64,000 nucleotides of DNA from Neglectibacter timonensis. GTDB taxonomy: Bacteria; Bacillota; Clostridia; Oscillospirales; Acutalibacteraceae. The notes beneath the pieces were generated by a model, which worked only from the letters and a program-made list of their open reading frames with translations, was not told the DNA's origin and did no database searches. This document shows, in pieces, positions 29,148 through 38,430 of this stretch (position 1 is the first letter of the stretch; every line of letters starts with the position of its first letter). Where the stretch lies: the NCBI RefSeq assembly GCF_900048895.1, contig NZ_LT160639.1, positions 789,190 to 853,189 on the forward strand. The letters are read 5' to 3'. Both the position numbers and the translations under genes were made by a program.

Positions 29148-29504
29148 TCAGCGCTGCTCTATATGCAGGTTCAGTTCAAAACGCTCGAAAAAACCGATGA
29201 GGGTTCCTTCTTCATCTCTCACCGGCTGCATGATGATCCGCAGATTCCGGGTATTCACTCCCACAAACCGTTCTTTACCGTCCTTTTTCATCTGCTCAAA
29301 TGCGCTGCGGATCCGTTCTTTGGATTCCTCCCTGCTATGGCAGTCAAAAATACTCTTTCCAATCAGCCCGGCATAGCCCCGCTCTTTGTAATAGTGATAC
29401 TCTGCGTACCGGTTCATGTACCGGATGACATAACCGCTGTCTACAAAAACAATGGGATAAGGGTAACTGTCCAAAATCCCTTTCATAATGACATTCTGAT
29501 CCAT
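29148..29504 (-). CDS. Single PAS-domain protein
   Basis: This 118-aa protein is essentially one PAS domain (SYPYPIVFVDSGYVIRYMN, then GKSIFDCH and a late IIMQPVRDEEG strand), with no output domain. It could bind a small ligand or cofactor and act on a partner protein. ATG 29504 is preferred, with AGGAAGG 11 nt upstream; TTG 29510 is also possible. No kinase is adjacent. Confidence 0.8.
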   Translation of the reverse strand: MDQNVIMKGILDSYPYPIVFVDSGYVIRYMNRYAEYHYYKERGYAGLIGKSIFDCHSREESKERIRSAFEQMKKDGKERFVGVNTRNLRIIMQPVRDEEGTLIGFFERFELNLHIEQR

Positions 29505-29833
29505 AGCCAAACATTCCTTCCTTTCCTGAAAACAGGCCCGTATTTTTTCAATTATAGCACATTACAGGCTTTCGCCCCATGTCCCTTTAAAAAGTTTCTT
29601 TTTTTAAGGTTTGCACTTTCCCATCCGGACATACCTATGATATAATGCTTTTATACCGTGATCCGGCAGAAGCTTCGAGTTTTTCAGGTCCTCTTCTTTT
29701 CTTTCAGAAAAGTATGGTTTTTCAAAGGAATGTAAAACGCTGGAAAACGGAAAAACCGGAATGGCGGGAATTTTTCCCGCCGCGGCCGTAACAGAATCAA
29801 ATTGACTGTTCAAGGGAGGCAGATGGTATCCCC
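29505..29833 (+). promoter_or_regulatory. Leader region of the Mbeg1-like gene
   Basis: An extended -10 (TGATATAAT, box 29641-29646) lies about 190 nt upstream of the plus-strand gene. No convincing -35 and no further gene are seen in this stretch. Confidence 0.5.
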
Positions 29834-31027
29834 ATGGGAAATATTCTCGACTATATTGAACAGGAAAAGCAGAGCTTTACACAGTATCCTTTCTGTGCGG
29901 TGGACAGCTTGGTTCTCTCGCAGCTCTCCTACCTGAACTTCGACGGTCTGGTACCTGGCCCCGGGGAAGGAGATTCCATTCTCCTTTCACAGCTGGCAAA
30001 TGAGAAAACCGTGGCAGCCATGGTGAAAGGTATCCGGGCGCCGGATCTCAACACAAAATTGTTTTGGCTGCTGGCGGAAAGCCCCCGTTTTCAGAACCTG
30101 CGCCTAAGCGCCTATATCAACCACATTGACGAGGAAAAAGAGGAGCAGTTTTCCGCTGTCACCTTCCTTCTTGGGGAAGATGCCTATGTGGCCTTTCGGG
30201 GGACAGACGCCTACTATGTAGCTTGGAAAGAGGACTTCAATCTGGCTTTTATCTGCCCTGTCCCTTCCCAGGTGGAGGCCGCGGAATACCTGAGCCATAC
30301 AGCTGTTCCCGTTTCCGGACGGCTTCTGGTGGGCGGCCATTCGAAAGGCGGAAACCTGGCCGTGTACGCGTCCCTGTTCTGCACCCCGGAAGCGCAGCGT
30401 AAGGTGGACGCTGTTTTCAGCCACGACGGTCCGGGTTTTCAGCCGGAAGTGTTGGAAACCCCGGAATACCTTCGAATGAAAGAGCGGATTCATAAGACCA
30501 TTCCCCAATCCTCTTTGGTAGGAGTACTTTTGCAGCATCAGGAATCCTATCAAGTCATTCGCAGCGACAGTTTTTGGATCATGCAGCATGACCCCTTTTC
30601 TTGGGTTGTAGAGAACGGCAGCTTCAGTTATGAGGCCTCTCTGACCAGCAGCGCTGCCTTTTTGAATCGCAGCCTGAACGAATGGATTTCCGCGCTTTCA
30701 GAAGAGGAACTTTCCGCGTTTGTCGATGCCTTGTATAAAGTGCTCTGCTCCTTTGGCGGAGAAACCTTTGCAGATTTGCCGGAGGAATGGTGGAAAATCG
30801 TGCTCAATGTACTGGGCGGCATGAAGGAATTGGACGCCGACACCTATAAATGTATTCTTTTCACAGTACGCTCCCTGGTTTCTCTGGCCATCGGCAATCT
30901 ACCCAAACCCAAGGTAAATCTCAAGCTGCCTGAACTAGCGCTCCCCAGCATTCCACTGCCGAAACGGCTTCCCCATCCCTTCCGCAAACACAGCGCTAAA
31001 ATCTCTTCCCCCCATAAAATCCAATAA
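29834..31027 (+). CDS. Mbeg1-like (DUF2974) alpha/beta hydrolase
   Basis: This 397-aa protein shows the lipase-like nucleophile elbow GHSKGGN (near residue 173) preceded by VAFRGTD, typical of DUF2974. The Asp/His partners are likely in SHDGPGF and the QHDPFSW region. There is no signal peptide. The C-terminal ~60 residues are Pro/Lys-rich and probably disordered. The substrate is unknown. The transpeptidase gene follows 72 nt later on the same strand, so co-transcription is possible. Confidence 0.85.
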   Translation: MGNILDYIEQEKQSFTQYPFCAVDSLVLSQLSYLNFDGLVPGPGEGDSILLSQLANEKTVAAMVKGIRAPDLNTKLFWLLAESPRFQNLRLSAYINHIDEEKEEQFSAVTFLLGEDAYVAFRGTDAYYVAWKEDFNLAFICPVPSQVEAAEYLSHTAVPVSGRLLVGGHSKGGNLAVYASLFCTPEAQRKVDAVFSHDGPGFQPEVLETPEYLRMKERIHKTIPQSSLVGVLLQHQESYQVIRSDSFWIMQHDPFSWVVENGSFSYEASLTSSAAFLNRSLNEWISALSEEELSAFVDALYKVLCSFGGETFADLPEEWWKIVLNVLGGMKELDADTYKCILFTVRSLVSLAIGNLPKPKVNLKLPELALPSIPLPKRLPHPFRKHSAKISSPHKIQ

Positions 31028-31099
31028 CCCCTCTTGCGTGGTATGCCTTTAGCAGTGCCGCAGTATTCGTGTCTCACAGAAAGGAAGACAGTCAACAAC

Positions 31100-33007
31100 A
31101 TGATAAAAGGAACCGCCTCTCAGAACAAATTCAGCCGAAAGGCACGATGCTCCATTTCTCTGCTTTTGTCCCTGGTCCTTCTTCTCACCTGCTTTACCCC
31201 AATGGCCTTAGGAGCAGAGGGAGACGGAGGAGCCATCCCGGGAGAATCCGCCCTGACCTCAGAAGTCTCTTCTCAACCGGAAGACGCCCCTCCCCAGGAG
31301 AGTTCTTCCGCTCTGCCGGAGGAAATCACAGCCGGGGGGGAGAAGACGGAAAGCCAGCCCCAAGAGGGGTCCGGCGAATCCAGCGAACCGGACGGCGGCG
31401 AAAGCAGCAAGCCGGAAGAACCTCCTGCGCCCAAAACATATACCGTCCTGTTCGTCATGGGAACACTGGGCAATGTTTCCTACCAGGTGGAAGAGGGACA
31501 GTATCTTGCCCAAACTCCGGATGACCCTACTCTTCCCGGCGCCGCCTTTCTGGGCTGGTTTGATGAGGAAGGAAATCAAACCTATCCTTCCAGCCTCCCC
31601 ATCGACAGGGATAGGAAATTTACCGCCCGGTTTTCCCGCAGTCTCGGAGACCTGCTGAATACCACAGATCATATCGCCTATATCGGGGGCCATGAAAACG
31701 GCATGTTCAAACCCGAGGCCGGACTTACCCGTGCGGAAGCGGCCAAAATGTTCTACGCGCTGCTCAGAAGCCACGATTGGGAAATCAAAACGTTCCCCGA
31801 TGTTCCCGCCTCAAAATGGTATGCGGATCCAGTGGGAACCATGGCCACTCTGGGCATCGTCGGGGGTTATGAAAACGGCGCCTTCCGTCCGGATCAGCAG
31901 ATCACCCGTGCGGAATTCGTCAAAATGGCGGTGAGTTTCGACACCATACAGGATGGGGAACTGATTTTTCCCGACGTCTCCCCCTCCTCCTGGGCTGTCC
32001 CCTACATTGTAACGGCTACTCAGAACGGCTGGATCAACGGTTATAAGGACGGCTTCCATCCGGAGGACCGAATCACCCGGTCTGAGGCGGTAACCATCAT
32101 CAACCGGATGCTGGGCCGGTCTCCCGACGCAGAGATTCTCAGCCTGACGGACACCAAAAACTTTTACGACGTCTTCCCCACCGACTGGGCCTACGGACAG
32201 ATTGCAGAGGCTGCAACCACCCATACCTACCTTTCCGACGAGGCCGGGGAAACCTGGACCGACTATGAAAAGGACGAGAGTGTGGTGGAAAAATCCCACT
32301 GGATCAGAGACGGCGCAGACCGTTACTATCTGGACGCGAAAACCCGGAAATTCCTCCGGGGCGAGGTGACGTTGGACGGCGTCCAGTACCTGTTGGACGC
32401 CTCTACCGGCAAGGCGATTACCGGGTTCCGCAACCGGGGCTCCTGGCGGCGGTATTATAAGGACGGCGTTCTCCAAAACGACATTTCTTCCCTGGGCGTG
32501 GTAGAAGGGCCTTATTTCATAAAGGTCTACAAAAAATCCAATTATCTGATCATCTTTGCAAAAGATGAAAAGGGGAACTATAACATTCCTGTGCGCGCCA
32601 TGCGGGTTTCCTGCGGGAACCCCACTCCAACCGGGACCTATTATACACCGGCCCGATACCGCTGGCTGCAGATGGTCGGGGATACCTGGGCTCAATGGTG
32701 CACCCAGATTCAGGGAAATTATCTGTTCCACTCGGTTCCCAACTGGACGCTGAACAATTTCGATCTGGAAGTGGACGAATACAACCACCTGGGGGATACC
32801 CGGTCCCTTGGATGTATCCGCCTCAACTGCCGGGACGCCAAATGGATTTTCGACAACTGTACCCTCGGCACCAAGGTGACGATTTCAGGCACGGAAACCT
32901 CCGGCCCGCTCTCCAAGCCCGACGGCCTCCAGATTCCTTCTTGGCACACCTGGGATCCCACCGACCCCACCGCAGTCTATCGCTGTAAACAGATCGGCTG
33001 CCACTGA
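31100..33007 (+). CDS. SLH-domain cell-wall L,D-transpeptidase (YkuD)
   Basis: This 635-aa secreted protein has a signal peptide (Lys/Arg start, LLLSLVLLLTC core, cut near ALGAEG). An acidic Ser/Pro/Glu linker and one InlB-B-like repeat (near 110-180) follow. Three SLH repeats (about 180-350, with GLTRAEAAKM, QITRAEFVKM, RITRSEAVTI) should bind wall polymer. A cell-wall-binding-like stretch precedes a YkuD domain with HSVP (near 545) and catalytic Cys572 in SLGCIRLNC. It should form 3-3 peptidoglycan cross-links or attach proteins. The start is ATG 31100 with AAAGGAAG upstream; codons further 5' lack a site. Confidence 0.92.
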   Translation: MIKGTASQNKFSRKARCSISLLLSLVLLLTCFTPMALGAEGDGGAIPGESALTSEVSSQPEDAPPQESSSALPEEITAGGEKTESQPQEGSGESSEPDGGESSKPEEPPAPKTYTVLFVMGTLGNVSYQVEEGQYLAQTPDDPTLPGAAFLGWFDEEGNQTYPSSLPIDRDRKFTARFSRSLGDLLNTTDHIAYIGGHENGMFKPEAGLTRAEAAKMFYALLRSHDWEIKTFPDVPASKWYADPVGTMATLGIVGGYENGAFRPDQQITRAEFVKMAVSFDTIQDGELIFPDVSPSSWAVPYIVTATQNGWINGYKDGFHPEDRITRSEAVTIINRMLGRSPDAEILSLTDTKNFYDVFPTDWAYGQIAEAATTHTYLSDEAGETWTDYEKDESVVEKSHWIRDGADRYYLDAKTRKFLRGEVTLDGVQYLLDASTGKAITGFRNRGSWRRYYKDGVLQNDISSLGVVEGPYFIKVYKKSNYLIIFAKDEKGNYNIPVRAMRVSCGNPTPTGTYYTPARYRWLQMVGDTWAQWCTQIQGNYLFHSVPNWTLNNFDLEVDEYNHLGDTRSLGCIRLNCRDAKWIFDNCTLGTKVTISGTETSGPLSKPDGLQIPSWHTWDPTDPTAVYRCKQIGCH

Positions 33008-33073
33008 GCCTTGCAGATTCTCTTTCTTTTTGTATCCTATACATATAAGTGATTCCAATGATGGCTGATGAGG

Positions 33074-33112
33074 GGCGCATTGCAGAATAGAAAAGCTGCA
33101 ATGCGCCTTTTT
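33074..33112 (+). terminator. Terminator of the transpeptidase gene
   Basis: Perfect arms GGCGCATTGCAG and CTGCAATGCGCC, followed by TTTTT. Confidence 0.92.
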
Positions 33113-33231
33113 GTTGTTATAATATGGTAGATAGGGTTGCAGAGACCGGCGTGCATCGGATCGCGCCCGGTGCCGGGTGCGTTATCATAAATATGGGTTC
33201 TATATTAATGTGGTAAAGGAATTAGTACCGC

Positions 33232-34403
33232 ATGAAAAAGTTAGGACAGGATCCCTTTTACGGGCAGATTAAAAAGCTGGTCATTCCCATTGTGGTGCAG
33301 AATTTGTTGAGCGCTACGGTGAATTCGGCGGATGTGGTCATGCTGAACTTTGTGGGGCAGTCGGCAATTTCGGCGGTTTCCCTGGCGACCCAGTACGCCA
33401 GTATTTTGTTTATGGTGTTTTACGGCCTGGGTACCGGGGCTACCATGCTCTGCGCCCAATATTACGGCAAGGGGGATATGCAGGCCATCAATGCGGTGGA
33501 GGGATTGCCCTGCGCTTCTCCATGCTGATCTCTACGGTTTGGGCGCTGCTGTCCCTCTGTATTCCCGAGCTGATGATGAAAACACTCACAAGCGATGCGG
33601 AGCTCATCACCCTGGGCGCTTCGTATCTGCGAATTTTAAGCGTGGCCTATTTTTGCTGGGGCATTATTGAAATTCTCCTACCTGTTCATCCGGAATAAGC
33701 CGCTGTTTTCCGACTTTATGCGGCTTTCCCTGCCCGCGCTGGGCAACGACGTGGTCTGGGGCGTGGGCTTTGCCATGTATTCCGTGATCATCGACCACAT
33801 GGGCACCGATGCGGTGGCGGCCAACTCCTTTGTGGTGGTGGTGCGCAACTTTGGTACGATTCTGTGCTTTGGCATGGCAAGCGCGGGCGGCATTTTGCTG
33901 GGCCAGAAAATTGGACAGAACCAGTTGGAGGCAGCTGCGGCGAATGCAAAAAAGCGCCTGCGCCTCACCGTGATCACCGGAGTTGTGGGCGGGCTGATCG
34001 TGCTGGCGGCCACCCCATTGTGCTGAACTACGCCGCCCTCAGTGAAACCGGAACGTACTATTTGAAGGTCATACTGCTGATCAACGTCTACTACGTCATG
34101 GGCGCGGCGGTAAACACCACCCTGATCGCCGGTGTGTTCCGCTCCGGCGGCGACAGCCGGTTTGGACTGATTTGCGATGTTGTGGACATGTGGGTTTATG
34201 CGGTACCCTTGGGCTTTATTGCGGCGTTTGTTCTGAATCTTCCGGTGCTGTGGATCTACTTCCTGATCTGTACAGACGAATTTGTCAAATGGCCCTGGGT
34301 CATCCGCCATTACCGCAGCAAAAAATGGCTGAAAAACGTTACCAGGGAGGATTTGTTCACAGAGCAGCCCCAACCGGCAGAGCCCTCGGAAATAGGTGCT
34401 TGA
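33232..34403 (+). pseudogene. Decayed MATE-family efflux transporter
   Basis: MATE sequence is recognisable across three frames. The start is intact (MKKLGQDPFYGQIKKL to about 33500). A one-base loss in GAGGG|ATT near 33503 shifts the frame. After CWGIIE (near 33665) about 75 central residues expected in the family are missing, and the frame resumes at KFSYLFIRNK. A second one-base loss in ACCCC|ATT near 34016 shifts it again, before a normal C-terminus ending at 34403. Two indels sit in G or C runs and could be sequencing errors. The central deletion cannot be explained that way. Confidence 0.88.
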
Positions 34404-34460
34404 GTCCGCAGGGGTAGGCGCACGTCTGTAAGCTACACCGTTCCCGCGAATCATGGTCAA

Positions 34461-34508
34461 GAAAAACCCCCACAGGGTTCCTGTTCATTGGACAGGCCCA
34501 GTGGGGGT
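34461..34508 (-). terminator. Terminator of the glycan operon (EamA end)
   Basis: On the minus strand ACCCCCAC pairs with GTGGGGGT, followed by TTTTTC. An inner CCTGT/ACAGG stem is also present. Confidence 0.8.
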
Positions 34509-34515
34509 GATTTTG

Positions 34516-35391
34516 TTATTGCATCAATAAAAGTGCCCCAATGCCCAGGAGCATGCCCAAAACGCTGCGCAGGGTCAGGCGCTCCTGAAAGCAGATGGCG
34601 GAAAGCAGGGTGGCGAGCACCAGCCCCAAGCCGTTAAAGGCCGGAAATATCACCACAGAGGGCAGCACCGCCGAGGCCGAGGTGACCAATTGGCTGATCA
34701 AAAATACCGCTGCTGCCAGAATCACCAGGGCAGGGAGGGTGCTTTTTCCGGGAAGCAATCTGGTTTTTATCCCTCCCGGGGGAATCAAAGGCAGAATGCA
34801 CCACAGAACAGCAGAGGCAATGGCAAAGGTCCAAAAGGAGTACAGGGATACGGGTTCCTCCGGCAGCCAAACAGAAAATAGCTTTTGGGACAGCATAACA
34901 AGTCCGTTTGTGACAAGGACCACCAGCAGGCAGCCCCAGACCAGAAAGGAGGACTTTTTCGCCTGGCTGCGGTGGTAGCCTGCCAACAGCACCGCGGCCA
35001 CGCCCAGCAGCAGTACTCCCAGCAGGTGGCGGTGGGTAAAGGGCTCATGAAACAGCCAGTTGCCCGCAACGCAGGGAATTAACATGCCGGACATACCGGC
35101 CAGCTGGACCAGGACCACTGCCCCGTGCCGCAGCGCCACGTACTCGAACACCCCACAGAGGGCCAGGGAGACCCCGCCCAGCGCCGCAATTCCAAGTGCT
35201 GCCGGGGAAAGACTAGGACCGCCCTCAAACAGAAGGAGCAGAAGGGCCAGCAAAACGCAGAGCAGGTACCGCCATGCGGTAAAGGCCACAATCTCCCGCT
35301 CTGTTTTCAGGGCAATGCTGGTTCGCTTGGTAAAGTAGGTCTGGAACAGCTTTACGCCAAGAGCAATGGCCAGTAAAACACTGCCGCTCAT
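34516..35391 (-). CDS. EamA/DMT-family transporter
   Basis: This 291-aa protein has about ten hydrophobic segments in two EamA halves, with conserved ends GMSGMLIPCVAGNWLFHEPF and FNGLGLVLATLLSAICFQERLT. Such proteins export or import small metabolites; the substrate cannot be read from sequence. It starts 6 nt after the GH39-like gene stop and is the last gene of the five-gene minus-strand operon. Confidence 0.88.
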   Translation of the reverse strand: MSGSVLLAIALGVKLFQTYFTKRTSIALKTEREIVAFTAWRYLLCVLLALLLLLFEGGPSLSPAALGIAALGGVSLALCGVFEYVALRHGAVVLVQLAGMSGMLIPCVAGNWLFHEPFTHRHLLGVLLLGVAAVLLAGYHRSQAKKSSFLVWGCLLVVLVTNGLVMLSQKLFSVWLPEEPVSLYSFWTFAIASAVLWCILPLIPPGGIKTRLLPGKSTLPALVILAAAVFLISQLVTSASAVLPSVVIFPAFNGLGLVLATLLSAICFQERLTLRSVLGMLLGIGALLLMQ

Positions 35392-35397
35392 CCGGGC

Positions 35398-36705
35398 CTA
35401 CCGCAGCTCAATTTGCAGGAGCAGAAGGGAGTTGGTCAGCAGCACCGGGTCCACTGTAAAGTCGCCCTCAAAATAGAGCTCCTGTAGGAGCTCCATTTCC
35501 CGGTGGGCGTCCAGCACATAGAGCTTCGCCCTTCCTCCCCGCAGCCCCCTGCAGGTTACCTCGTAATTCTCTCCCGGCGCACTAAAGTTAGAGAGCAGTA
35601 CCCCGGCGCGGCCTTCGTCCATTGCCCCCAAGCCGTAAAAGCCCTGGGGCGTTTGCACCGGAACCGCGTTTTTCAGCTGATAGAGCTTGTGGAAGGCCTC
35701 AAAGGCCCGGTAGGTTTTGGTCTCGATGCCGCATCGGTCAAAAATAGAGCAGAACATCATGTGGGGCTGACCGTCGTAGTGGGTGGAAAGGTCCACACCG
35801 TTTTCCTGCATCACAGCCATGCAGGCGGCCACAAAGGAGGCACCCACGTGGTTCCGCTGCTTTTCGTAGAATTCCCGGCGGATGTGCTTTTCCCGGCGGG
35901 CAGGGACCCACATGGTGCCGCGCATGTAATTCCACTCGTCGCAGATGCTCTCGGCTCCGGTAAGGCTGTGGGCCGCAAGGTCTGACTTTACCTGGATTAC
36001 GGTATCCCGCAGCTGCTCCGGGGAATCTCCGTACCAGTGCCAGGAGAAGAAGTCCAGGGGGGCGTTGGTGCGCGCAACCTCCGACAAAAAGCCGTTGATA
36101 AACGTCCGGTTCCACACGGAGCACAGTGCGCAGCCGCCTATTTTCAGGTCTGGGAACCAGGCCTTTAGCAGGGGGGCCACGGTGGTGTACAGGCGAAAGT
36201 ACTCCTCGGGTGTACCCACCCACATTTCCGGGGTCAAATCCGGCTCGTTCCAAATCTCCCAGTAGGTGATGGGGTACCGAAAGCCATCCGCCCAGCCCTG
36301 GGTATAATGGCGAATGATGCCCGCGCAGATTTTGGCCCATTTTTCGTAGTCCTTGGGCGGAAATACATACTTTTTCACTTGCTCGTGTTCAATACTGGTG
36401 CCCAGGCGGTAAAAGGGCTGTGCGCCGCAGGCCACAATGGGGGAAATCACACTGTCGGTCAATGCGAACTGGTAGCTGGCCGGGTCCTCGGGGTCGGCGT
36501 TAAAATCCGGAAAAATCTGGGGAATGTCCACCCGGTCCGGCCGGGGGTACTGGCAGTCGTGCAGCCGTACAAAGGGAATTCCCGCAGCCCGGTATTCGGC
36601 GCTGGTGTCCACAAAGCCAAAGTTGGAGACCGGGCCGTTGTTGATGCCGTGAAGGGGCTTTATGGAGCCCGTCCGGCGGGAGAAATCTACTAGAATGCGA
36701 TTCAT
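35398..36705 (-). CDS. GH39-like (clan A) glycoside hydrolase
   Basis: This 435-aa TIM-barrel enzyme has the acid/base Glu154 in EIWNEPD and the likely nucleophile Glu257 in ICDEWN. The spacing is typical of clan GH-A, and the fold is closest to GH39 (beta-xylosidase or iduronidase group). It has no signal peptide, so it should cut imported oligosaccharides in the cytoplasm. The start is ATG 36705 with AAAGGA upstream; codons 5' of it overlap the binding-protein gene. It lies next to the sugar permease genes, so it probably acts on what they import. Confidence 0.82.
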   Translation of the reverse strand: MNRILVDFSRRTGSIKPLHGINNGPVSNFGFVDTSAEYRAAGIPFVRLHDCQYPRPDRVDIPQIFPDFNADPEDPASYQFALTDSVISPIVACGAQPFYRLGTSIEHEQVKKYVFPPKDYEKWAKICAGIIRHYTQGWADGFRYPITYWEIWNEPDLTPEMWVGTPEEYFRLYTTVAPLLKAWFPDLKIGGCALCSVWNRTFINGFLSEVARTNAPLDFFSWHWYGDSPEQLRDTVIQVKSDLAAHSLTGAESICDEWNYMRGTMWVPARREKHIRREFYEKQRNHVGASFVAACMAVMQENGVDLSTHYDGQPHMMFCSIFDRCGIETKTYRAFEAFHKLYQLKNAVPVQTPQGFYGLGAMDEGRAGVLLSNFSAPGENYEVTCRGLRGGRAKLYVLDAHREMELLQELYFEGDFTVDPVLLTNSLLLLQIELR

Positions 36706-36731
36706 ATTACTGGTTCCTTTCACATGCCCGA

Positions 36732-38390
36732 TTATTGGGCGATTTCCTTCATGCGGTCGTATTGCTTCTGGTAATAGGCCACGATGGTGGAATAGTTGAG
36801 GCTCTCGCACTGCTTGACATGGGCCGCGAACTGCTCGTCAGTGACGCCGTTGGTAATGGCGTCGGCCATAAAGGAGTTCACATAGGCCTTCAAGTCCTCC
36901 CACATCAGGCCGACCTCCTTGGATTCCTCGGTGGATTCCATAATGGAGAGATAGGGGGGATAATAATCCGGGAATATGTAGGGCTCATACATCTGGGACC
37001 AGACGGCCTTTGTTTCCTTGTTGGTGCCCTTGTAGCGAATCTCGTTGCCTGTCATGCGGGGGTCGCGGTTTGATATTGCGCCAAAAATGCATTCTGTGGC
37101 GCTGTACTCCTCAATGGAGGAACCGGCGGAGGTCAAAGCGTCTATGCTGTCCTTCGGCTGCACATATTCCTTGGTTTCCGGGTCGATCTCCCACAAATAG
37201 CCCTCCGGCCCCAGGTGGGAGCTATGCACGAATTCAGGCTCCTGGAAGGTGTCGATCCAGCGCAAAAGGATTTCGGGGTTCTCGCAGTTTTGGAACACCA
37301 CCAGCGCGGGGTTCAGGTTCAGGCGGCGGGTGCCCTGGGTCCACAGCTGGTCGCCGTCAGGCCCCTTTAAGGGCAGAATTACCTCATATTCATCGGTGTT
37401 TTCGGGCATGGTCAGCATGGAGCTGTCCCACTCGATAAAGGAGCCGTATACGGTGGGGTCTACCTTGTTAAGGGCATGGCGTACATTCTGGGGCTGGGTC
37501 AAGAATTCCTCATTGATCAGGCCCTCGGCATACAGGCGGTGCATGTAGTTTAAGGCGTCCTGGTACTTGGGGTTCACGGGGTTAAAGTCCAGCTTTCCGT
37601 CCCGTACGGTGGTCATCACCTCGTTTTTACTGGCCATCATGCCCCAGGCACTGAACAGCCAGGTCAGGGTCATTTCGCCCCACATCTCGCCGGTATCCAG
37701 GGGGATTTCGTCGTTGGGGTCCCCATTGCCGTTGGCGTCCTGCTCCTGAAAGGCCTTTAGCACCTGGTAGTATTCCTCGGTGGTGGTGGGCACCTCCAGC
37801 TTTAAATGGTCAAGCCATTTTTTGTTGATAAACAGCGGCAGCTCGATGCCCGCCTCGCCAACAGGCTCCGCCCCGGTGACCACGTACAGCTTTCCATCGC
37901 TAAGGGCCCGGCTGTTCATGTTGATCTCCGGTGTGACCTCCAGGGTTTTTGTGTAATTGGGCATGTACTGTAGGTAATCGTCCAGGGGTAAAATGAGGTT
38001 GGATTTAATGGCCTCCGGCATATTGGGCGTTGCGCTAAAGGTTCCGTCGGGCAGGTTCCCGCTGTTGACAGCCAGGTTGATCTTCTCGCTCCAGCCCTCT
38101 GTGGGTACCTCCTCCCACTGGATTTTGACATTTGTCTTTTCCTCCAGCTTCTGGATGATCTCCTTGTCCGCCATGTTCTTTTTGGACAGGGGGTGTGTGC
38201 TGACCATCAGGCGGTAGGTCACTGCCTCGTTGACAATGGGGTACCCGGTTTGATTAAAATTCTCGGAAACAGCAGGCGCTGCACCGGAGGCAGAGGAGGC
38301 GGAGGAGGTGGCGGCGGGGGCCGCTGTGCAGCCGGAAGCCGCAATCAGCACGGCCAGGCCGGCAGCGGCGGCGCGGAATAATTTTTTCAT
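36732..38390 (-). CDS. Extracellular sugar-binding lipoprotein (LplA-like)
   Basis: This 552-aa protein has a lipoprotein signal with lipobox AASGC (Cys near residue 21), an Ala/Ser-rich linker and a type I solute-binding fold. DANGNGDPNDEIPL is a calcium-site-like loop common in this oligosaccharide-binding group. It should deliver substrate to the two permeases encoded upstream. The ligand is unknown, with plant-wall oligosaccharides likely from context. Confidence 0.9.
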   Translation of the reverse strand: MKKLFRAAAAGLAVLIAASGCTAAPAATSSASSASGAAPAVSENFNQTGYPIVNEAVTYRLMVSTHPLSKKNMADKEIIQKLEEKTNVKIQWEEVPTEGWSEKINLAVNSGNLPDGTFSATPNMPEAIKSNLILPLDDYLQYMPNYTKTLEVTPEINMNSRALSDGKLYVVTGAEPVGEAGIELPLFINKKWLDHLKLEVPTTTEEYYQVLKAFQEQDANGNGDPNDEIPLDTGEMWGEMTLTWLFSAWGMMASKNEVMTTVRDGKLDFNPVNPKYQDALNYMHRLYAEGLINEEFLTQPQNVRHALNKVDPTVYGSFIEWDSSMLTMPENTDEYEVILPLKGPDGDQLWTQGTRRLNLNPALVVFQNCENPEILLRWIDTFQEPEFVHSSHLGPEGYLWEIDPETKEYVQPKDSIDALTSAGSSIEEYSATECIFGAISNRDPRMTGNEIRYKGTNKETKAVWSQMYEPYIFPDYYPPYLSIMESTEESKEVGLMWEDLKAYVNSFMADAITNGVTDEQFAAHVKQCESLNYSTIVAYYQKQYDRMKEIAQ

Positions 38391-38430
38391 GTAAAAAGTC
38401 CTTTCCGTTTGTTTTTATTTGAATAAGGAA

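Noticed and set aside
33500..34020. Programmed frameshifting in the MATE gene
   Set aside because: There is no slippery heptamer with downstream structure, and a central deletion indicates decay.
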